A stretch of 64,000 bases of DNA, taken from Actinomortierella ambigua (taxonomy: Eukaryota > Mortierellomycota > Mortierellomycetes > Mortierellales > Mortierellaceae). Positions within the stretch are counted from its first letter, which is position 1. The number at the start of each line of letters is the position of its first letter. The translations under genes were made by a program, and so were the position numbers. A model generated the notes under the pieces. It did not search any database. It saw nothing but the letters and a program-made list of their open reading frames with translations, and was not told the DNA's origin. Positions 58,876 through 64,000 of this stretch are shown here, one piece after another. The DNA lies in the NCBI GenBank assembly GCA_016098155.1, contig JAAAJB010000108.1, positions 1-64,000 of the forward strand. The letters run 5' to 3'.

Positions 58876-61800
58876 ATGGCAAAGACAGCATCGGCTGGAG
58901 GAAGAAAGGCTGGCCCTGCCAAGAAGACCCCGTCTTCGTCGCCCTCGGCCTCGGCCAAGAAGCCAGTCAAGAAGGCTGGCCACTATCGCAAGGGTCAAGG
59001 CAAGATGGCGACCGAGGACGAGAGCGACATGTCCGAGATTGAAGAGGTCGCCATGAGCGACTCGGACGTTGATATGGAGGACTCGCTCGTCCCACGCAAG
59101 CGGCCTGTCGCCGGCATGGACCTGGAGGATCTCATGGGTGAAGATCTCGAGGAGGAGGAAGATTTCATCGCCCACGCCAACATGGTACGACAGCCAGGCC
59201 ACTGTATCCTTTTATTGGTTCAATGGGGCCCTATCTCATTGCTGGAAGACTCACCCTCTTATGTTTTCTTTTTCTTTCTTTTCTTAGGCTGCCAACAAGA
59301 AACACAAAAAGTCGGGAGGATTCCAGTCTATGGGTATGAATGACCTCCTTTCATTTCCACCCAACGTCCTCGTATTGGTCGCACCCACCCCATCTTGATC
59401 ACTCACCCATTTCAATCACATTCCACTAGGTCTGAGCTTCCCTGTCTACAAGGCCATTTTGCACAAGGGCTTCAAAGTGCCGACGCCGATCCAGCGGAAA
59501 TGTATCCCGCTGGTGATGGAAGGCGGCGACGTGGTGGGCATGGCGCGAACCGGTTCCGGCAAGACGGCGGCTTTCCTGATCCCAATGTTGGAGAAGCTCA
59601 AGGCGCACTCGGCCAAAGTCGGTGCCAGGGCGATCGTGCTCTCGCCCTCGCGTGAGTTGGCGATGCAGACCCAAAAGGTCTGCAAGGAGCTCGGCAAATA
59701 CACCGATCTCCGGAGTTGTATCCTCGTCGGCGGTGACAGTCTCGAGGACCAGTTCTCGATGTTGGCCGCCAATCCCGATATCCTGATCGCGACCCCGGGT
59801 CGTTTGCTGCATTTGATCGTCGAGATGGACCTGGACTTGCGAAGCGTTCAGTACATTGTCTTTGATGAGGCCGATCGCCTCTTTGAGATGGGCTTTGAGA
59901 TCCAGTTGCACGAAATCTTGCACCGCCTCCCCGCTAACCGCCAGACCTTGCTCTTCTCGGCTACCCTGCCCAAGATGCTCGTCGATTTTGCAAAGGCCGG
60001 TTTGCAGGAACCTACTCTTGTCCGTCTGGACGTCGATACCAAGATTAGCAAGGATCTGGAGGTAGGTCTTAAACCCACCTTTTTTTTATGTTGGATGAGA
60101 TTGGATGAAAAGGAAAAAAAGCATAGGAAGTGCATTTTTCTCAGTTGATCCACAGTATTAACCTCCTCCATCTTCAACTACGCACGCACTCTTATTCCTT
60201 TCCTGTATAGATGGCATTCTTCAATGTGAAGCAACAGGAAAAGGAAGCGGCATTGCTGACAGTGCTTCGGGATGTGATCCAGCTGCCGATGGAGACGGGC
60301 ATCAAGTACAACCCCAAGGAGGGCGCACAGGACAGCAAGAAGCGCAAGCGCGACAACAGGCCCTCCAGGGACGAGGTGGGCGCCGCGACGGAGCACCAGA
60401 CCATTGTGTTTGTGTCGACAAAGCATCACGTCGAATACGTGTCCAACATCCTCATCACGGCCGGCTACCAGGTCTCTTACATTTACGGTTCGCTCGACCA
60501 GACGGCGCGTAAGATCCAGATTGATCGCTTCCGCAAGGGCTACACCAACCTCCTGGTCGTGACAGACGTCGCGGCCCGTGGTATCGATATCCCGGTCCTG
60601 GAGAATGTCATCAACTATGATTTCGTCGACAACTCCAAGGTTTTTATCCATCGTGTCGGTCGTACAGCCCGTGCCGGTAAGAAGGGTATGGCCTATTCGT
60701 TTGTGTCGCCCGAGGAGCTGCCTTACTTGGTGGATCTGCAGTTGTTCTTGGCCCGCAAGATGATTGTTGGTTCCGCCAGGCCCGAAGCCGGTCAGGAACC
60801 CGACTACACCACCGACATCGTGCTCGGTTGCTTGCCCCTGTCCCATATGGAGGTCCACAATGAGTGGGTCAAGGGTCATGTGCACGACGACCATAACCTC
60901 AGTGCGCTTCGAGGCGTTTCCTTGAACGGTTACAAGCTCTACTGCAGGTCCCGGCCCTCCGCTGCCCCCGAGAGTTACAAGCGCGCCAAGGAGATTGTCG
61001 ATATGAATGAATATGCCGAGCTTCATGGTCTTTTCTGTAAGTCAACCTCCTTTTATATATATATATGAATCGAGAGAAGGAAATGATACACAGTGTGCTG
61101 ACTCTTTGTCCCATTCGCTCTTATCCAACTCCCCATCTTCTCTAGCAAACACGGTCGGCGAAGGCGAAAAGGAGCGCGTGAACCTCCTGGCGTCCATCTC
61201 CAACTTCCGCCCGGTGGAGACCATCTTTGAGTTTGGACAGCGAGGCGTCAAGGGCCAGACGGTGGCCTCGAACGTGATGCGGGCCCGTCGCGACGTTGCC
61301 GACAAGGTCATCAACAAGGCGCGCCAGATCAAGGCCGGCCTCACCGTCAACCTCTTCCCGACCGAGGCCGCCGCCGCAGAGGCCGAGGCTGTCGCTCGTG
61401 GAGAAATGGTCGCCACCGGCCCAGATGCCACCGAGGATGAACTGGCCAGTGTCTTTAAGACGACGGTGGGTCCCAAGGGAAGCGGCGCCAAGAAGAACAG
61501 CAACAGCAACAACAGTACCACGGCATTACCAAAGAAGAAGGAGAGACCCACAAGCTTCCGCGACGAGGCCTTTTACATGTCGCACACGCAACTAGACTCG
61601 AACACCGAGCGTGGCTACTCGATGGTCAACGACCGACCCGGAGGAGGTGCTGGCGGTAATGGAGGCTCCTTCCTGGAGCAAGCGCAGCGGGCGACGATGG
61701 ACATGCAGGGCGACGAGCGAGAGACGCTGGGCCGGACCAAGAACATGCTCAAGTGGGATGCCAAGAAAAAGAAGTTTATCCGCGGCACCGGTGTGGGTTC

Positions 61801-62476
61801 CGACAACAAGAAGCTGATCACGACCGAGTCTGGCAACAAGATCTCGGCCTCGTTCAAATCCGGCCGCTTTGAGGAATGGCAGCATCGCACAAAGACCTCC
61901 TTGCCCCGCACGGGCGAACTCGAACTCTCCTCTGGTAAGGCCGCCTTGGCCGCCAAACGCTATCGCCATGCAAAGATCACCGAGGCCAAACCCCTCGACC
62001 CGCTCGCCATGGATTACGAACGCAAGCTCAAGAAGCGGAAAATGGCCCATGACAATGAGGGCGGTATGCCCTCTGCGTCGTCCTCCGGTAGTGGTCATAA
62101 GAAGAACCAGCACGCTGGTGCTGGTGCCGGTGCTGGTGGTAAGAGAGGTAGGGGTGGCGCGGCCTCTTCCGGTCGTGGCTCCTCGTCCGGCCGCGGTGGC
62201 CAGCCCGCTAGGTCCGAACTCAAGTCGTCCACCGCCATTGCCAAGGAGCGTCTGGCCAAGGAACAGCGGAGAGAAAAGACCGGTCGCCACGCTGGCTCCA
62301 AGTTTGGGGGCAAGAGTGGTGGTGGAAGGGGAGGAAGCAAGGGTGGCCGTGGTGGCGGTCGCGGTGGCGGCCGTGATGGCGGTGGCGGCCGTGGTGGCGG
62401 TGGCGGCCGTGGTGGCGGTGGCGGCCGTGGTGGCGGTCGTGGCGGCGGACGTGGCGGCGGACGTGGTCGTCGATAG
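58876..62476 (+). CDS. DBP10: ATP-dependent RNA helicase Dbp10 (DDX54)
   Basis: Dbp10 is a nucleolar DEAD-box helicase for 60S ribosomal subunit assembly. Five exons (58876-59184, 59288-59333, 59430-60061, 60211-61036, 61146-62476) total 3144 nt, 1047 residues. All helicase motifs are present: Q motif [23 protein letters not shown], Ia [63 protein letters not shown] and [12 protein letters not shown]. The DBP10CT region is recognisable downstream ([39 protein letters not shown] and [16 protein letters not shown]). The tail is basic with an exceptionally regular RGG repeat. The acidic N-terminus ([15 protein letters not shown]) is also family-like. Exon 2 is only 46 nt. Length is slightly above yeast Dbp10 (995), mostly because of the tail. 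Confidence 0.97.
62317..62475 (+). repeat. RGG/GGR coding repeat at the DBP10 C-terminus
   Basis: Roughly 160 bp of GGTGGCGGYCGTGGTGGCGG-type units encode [10 protein letters not shown] repeats up to the stop at 62476. Near-identical 18-bp units follow one another at 62386-62441, so slippage between strains is expected. RGG tails bind RNA and are methylated in many nucleolar proteins. Confidence 0.85.
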
Positions 62477-63231
62477 GGAGTTTCAGAAAAAAATTTTGGC
62501 CACTTTTTCAGGTCGGGGAACCCTATATGAAGTAGAAGATTTCCATAAACAGAAATGTCTACGTCGGGTAGACCACGTGATCGACCTTGACCCTGGGTTC
62601 CACCCGTCGTACAACCCCTTCTACGTAGGGTGGGATATAGGCCGATATTCAACATCCCTTCCTCGCCACCGTACGTCCTGGTATCATATGAAATCTATTG
62701 ACCCAGGGCGAAAAATGGCCACCCTATATAGAACCCCCTATTGACCCATCCGTTTTTGGAAATCCCTCACCCAGGGTAAAAATTTGGTCACCCTTTACAG
62801 AAACTGCCTGATAAATGTATCATCCTCTATAGAGACTTTTTCATATTTCGATTCATTCTTCTTTTTCTCAATCTTATTATTCTTGCTACTCTTTCTCTCC
62901 TCTCTCCCTCTCTCCCTGCATCCATACCACTTTGCTACGAGTTCTTTCAAAATGCATTCATCCCTTATTCTCAACCACTTTAACCAAAAATGGAGGGCCA
63001 TGGCAATTTTCTAAAGCAAGTACACAGACTTTATTTGATAAGATGGCTTTTGCGTGTCTTTGCAAATTGTGGGGTGGGTGAGAAAGGGAGGGGGGGGAAT
63101 ATGGGAGGACATTCTACAAGATGGAGGGAAAGGGGGGAACCAAGTGCCGACAAGAAAGAAGGCGAGAGAGGGTGCGGTCGAAAACGAAAGGGGAAAAAAA
63201 GGGGGGGTTGGGCAAAAGTCGCGACTTGCTT
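62477..63231. other. Spacer with degenerate CCCTATATAGAA repeats
   Basis: A 755-bp spacer between the DBP10 and RanBP1 stop codons. Between 62490 and 62810 it carries at least three diverged copies of a motif like AAAAATTTGGYCACCCTWTA (about 62493, 62711, 62775), each near a CACCCAGGG or ACCCTGGG word. A short inverted pair also occurs (CTTCTACGTAGGGTGGG region at 62617). The rest is C/T-rich (62860-62930) and G-rich (63080-63210). It looks like remains of a repeat family rather than plain 3' UTR. No coding frame is supported. Confidence 0.5.
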
Positions 63232-64000
63232 TTACTCGGACTTGTCCTCCTTCTTCTCATCCTCCTTGGCATCATCCTTCTTCTCATCCTTCTTCTCATC
63301 CTTCTTCTCGTCCTTCTTCTCGTCCTTCTGCTCGGTCGAGGCAGCACCAGACTTGATCGACTTGTTGTGGGCCTGAGCTTCCTCAAAGGCCGCCTTGAAC
63401 TTATCAGCGTTCTCGGGGTTGGCGAAACGGATGGCCAGCGTCTGGGGCGCAGGCTCCTCGTCCGAGCTGTCGGCAGCAACATTCCACACCCACGAGCGGT
63501 CCGAGCCAACGTTAGGGGTGAGCTTCATGTCCTCGGTGACTAAGATTATGATTTTTTAAACAACAAAAAAGGGATAGAAATGTCATGAGCCTTCTTGTTT
63601 GACCAGCAAAGAACGTACGAGTCTAAAAACGAAGCAGAGGAAAAAAAGGAACGTGACGTACTGTAATGGTTGGCGCAGACCTTCAGGGTCTTGTCGCGGC
63701 GCATGAGAACACGAATCTTGGTGGACACCTTGTGCTTCAAGAGACGCACCTCACCAGTGCCACGCTCCTTCCACTCGTTAGACTCCTTGACGAAACGGAA
63801 GAGCTTGGCACGCCTTTAGGAACAAACACAAAGAACAAGAGAGAATTAGGCTCCATTGCTGAGGGGGGGGGGAAGGGAACACGTAGTGACAAAGATGGGT
63901 CCATTGTTGGTCCTTACATCTTGAAGATGGCCTCCTCGTCCTCCTCGTGGGTCTTGACCTCAACAGGGTTAAGCTGGATGACGGGCTCAAAGTGAACATC
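63232..64000 (-). CDS. YRB1: Ran-binding protein 1 (Yrb1), 5' end outside the window
   Basis: RanBP1 binds Ran-GTP and stimulates RanGAP, releasing Ran from exported complexes in the cytoplasm. Three exons are visible (beyond 64000-63918, 63813-63662, 63539-63232). The N-terminus lies past the window edge. The Ran-binding domain is unmistakable: [83 protein letters not shown] and [20 protein letters not shown]. The C-terminal tail is a DEKK repeat of a 12-bp DNA unit (63264-63329). Phases across both visible introns agree. Confidence 0.95.
63264..63329 (-). repeat. 12-bp coding repeat in the RanBP1 tail
   Basis: About five tandem copies of TCCTTCTTCTCA/G, read on the minus strand as repeated DEKK. 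Unit length is four codons, so copy-number change would not break the frame. Confidence 0.85.

Noticed and set aside
1..64000. CRISPR array, bacterial operon or phage elements
   Set aside because: All genes are eukaryotic with spliceosomal introns; no spaced direct repeats were seen.

Overview
The window is nuclear DNA from an intron-rich early-diverging fungus. I infer Mucoromycota, most likely Mortierellomycotina. The reasons are: many short introns (about 70-180 nt) with GTAAGT/GTATGT donors and pyrimidine-AG acceptors; a class V chitin synthase carrying a myosin-motor-like domain; fungal housekeeping genes (GDB1, VMA10, STE14, TIM50, DBP10, ORC1, POP4, RanBP1); and SCAI and Integrator subunit 6 homologues, which yeasts lack. 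The taxonomic call rests on gene content only. Exon joins were made by hand from splice signals, protein-family continuity and reading phase. For every complete multi-exon gene the summed CDS is an exact multiple of three.

Layout. 1-14.6 kb: an edge fragment with a ubiquitin-like start (minus), glycogen debranching enzyme GDB1 (minus, 10 exons), an aftiphilin/Laa2-like clathrin adaptor accessory protein (minus), RNase P/MRP subunit POP4 (plus) and SCAI (plus, 15 exons). 14.8-31.3 kb: two giant minus-strand membrane proteins, a 2373-residue myosin-motor chitin synthase and a 2145-residue beta-propeller/TRP-like ion channel. 31.3-40.6 kb: a gene-poor, accessory-looking stretch with decayed ORFs (one a PD-(D/E)XK nuclease-like pseudogene), V-ATPase subunit G, a four-helix membrane protein and a small secreted cysteine-rich protein. 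40.7-54.5 kb: a nuclear gene block with INTS6 and ORC1 divergent from a 210-bp promoter, TFIIIC subunit TFC6 with an AT-hook tail, then an unrecognised truncated-looking ORF followed by an orphan SMARCAD1/Fun30 helicase C-lobe. 54.9-64 kb: STE14/ICMT, TIM50, DBP10 and the 3' part of RanBP1.

There is no operon logic; most genes are independent housekeeping units arranged in convergent or divergent pairs (LAA2-like/POP4, INTS6/ORC1, TFC6/52.7-kb ORF, TIM50/DBP10). The observations most worth following are: the chitin synthase motor has lost both partners of the switch I Arg/switch II Glu salt bridge; a full-length INTS6 is present in a fungus; the Fun30 C-lobe has lost its ATPase lobe; the TFIIIC WD protein reads directly into a 340-residue AT-hook tail; and the first coding exon of VMA10 is only the ATG. 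I found no rRNA, tRNA, CRISPR or intact transposon.
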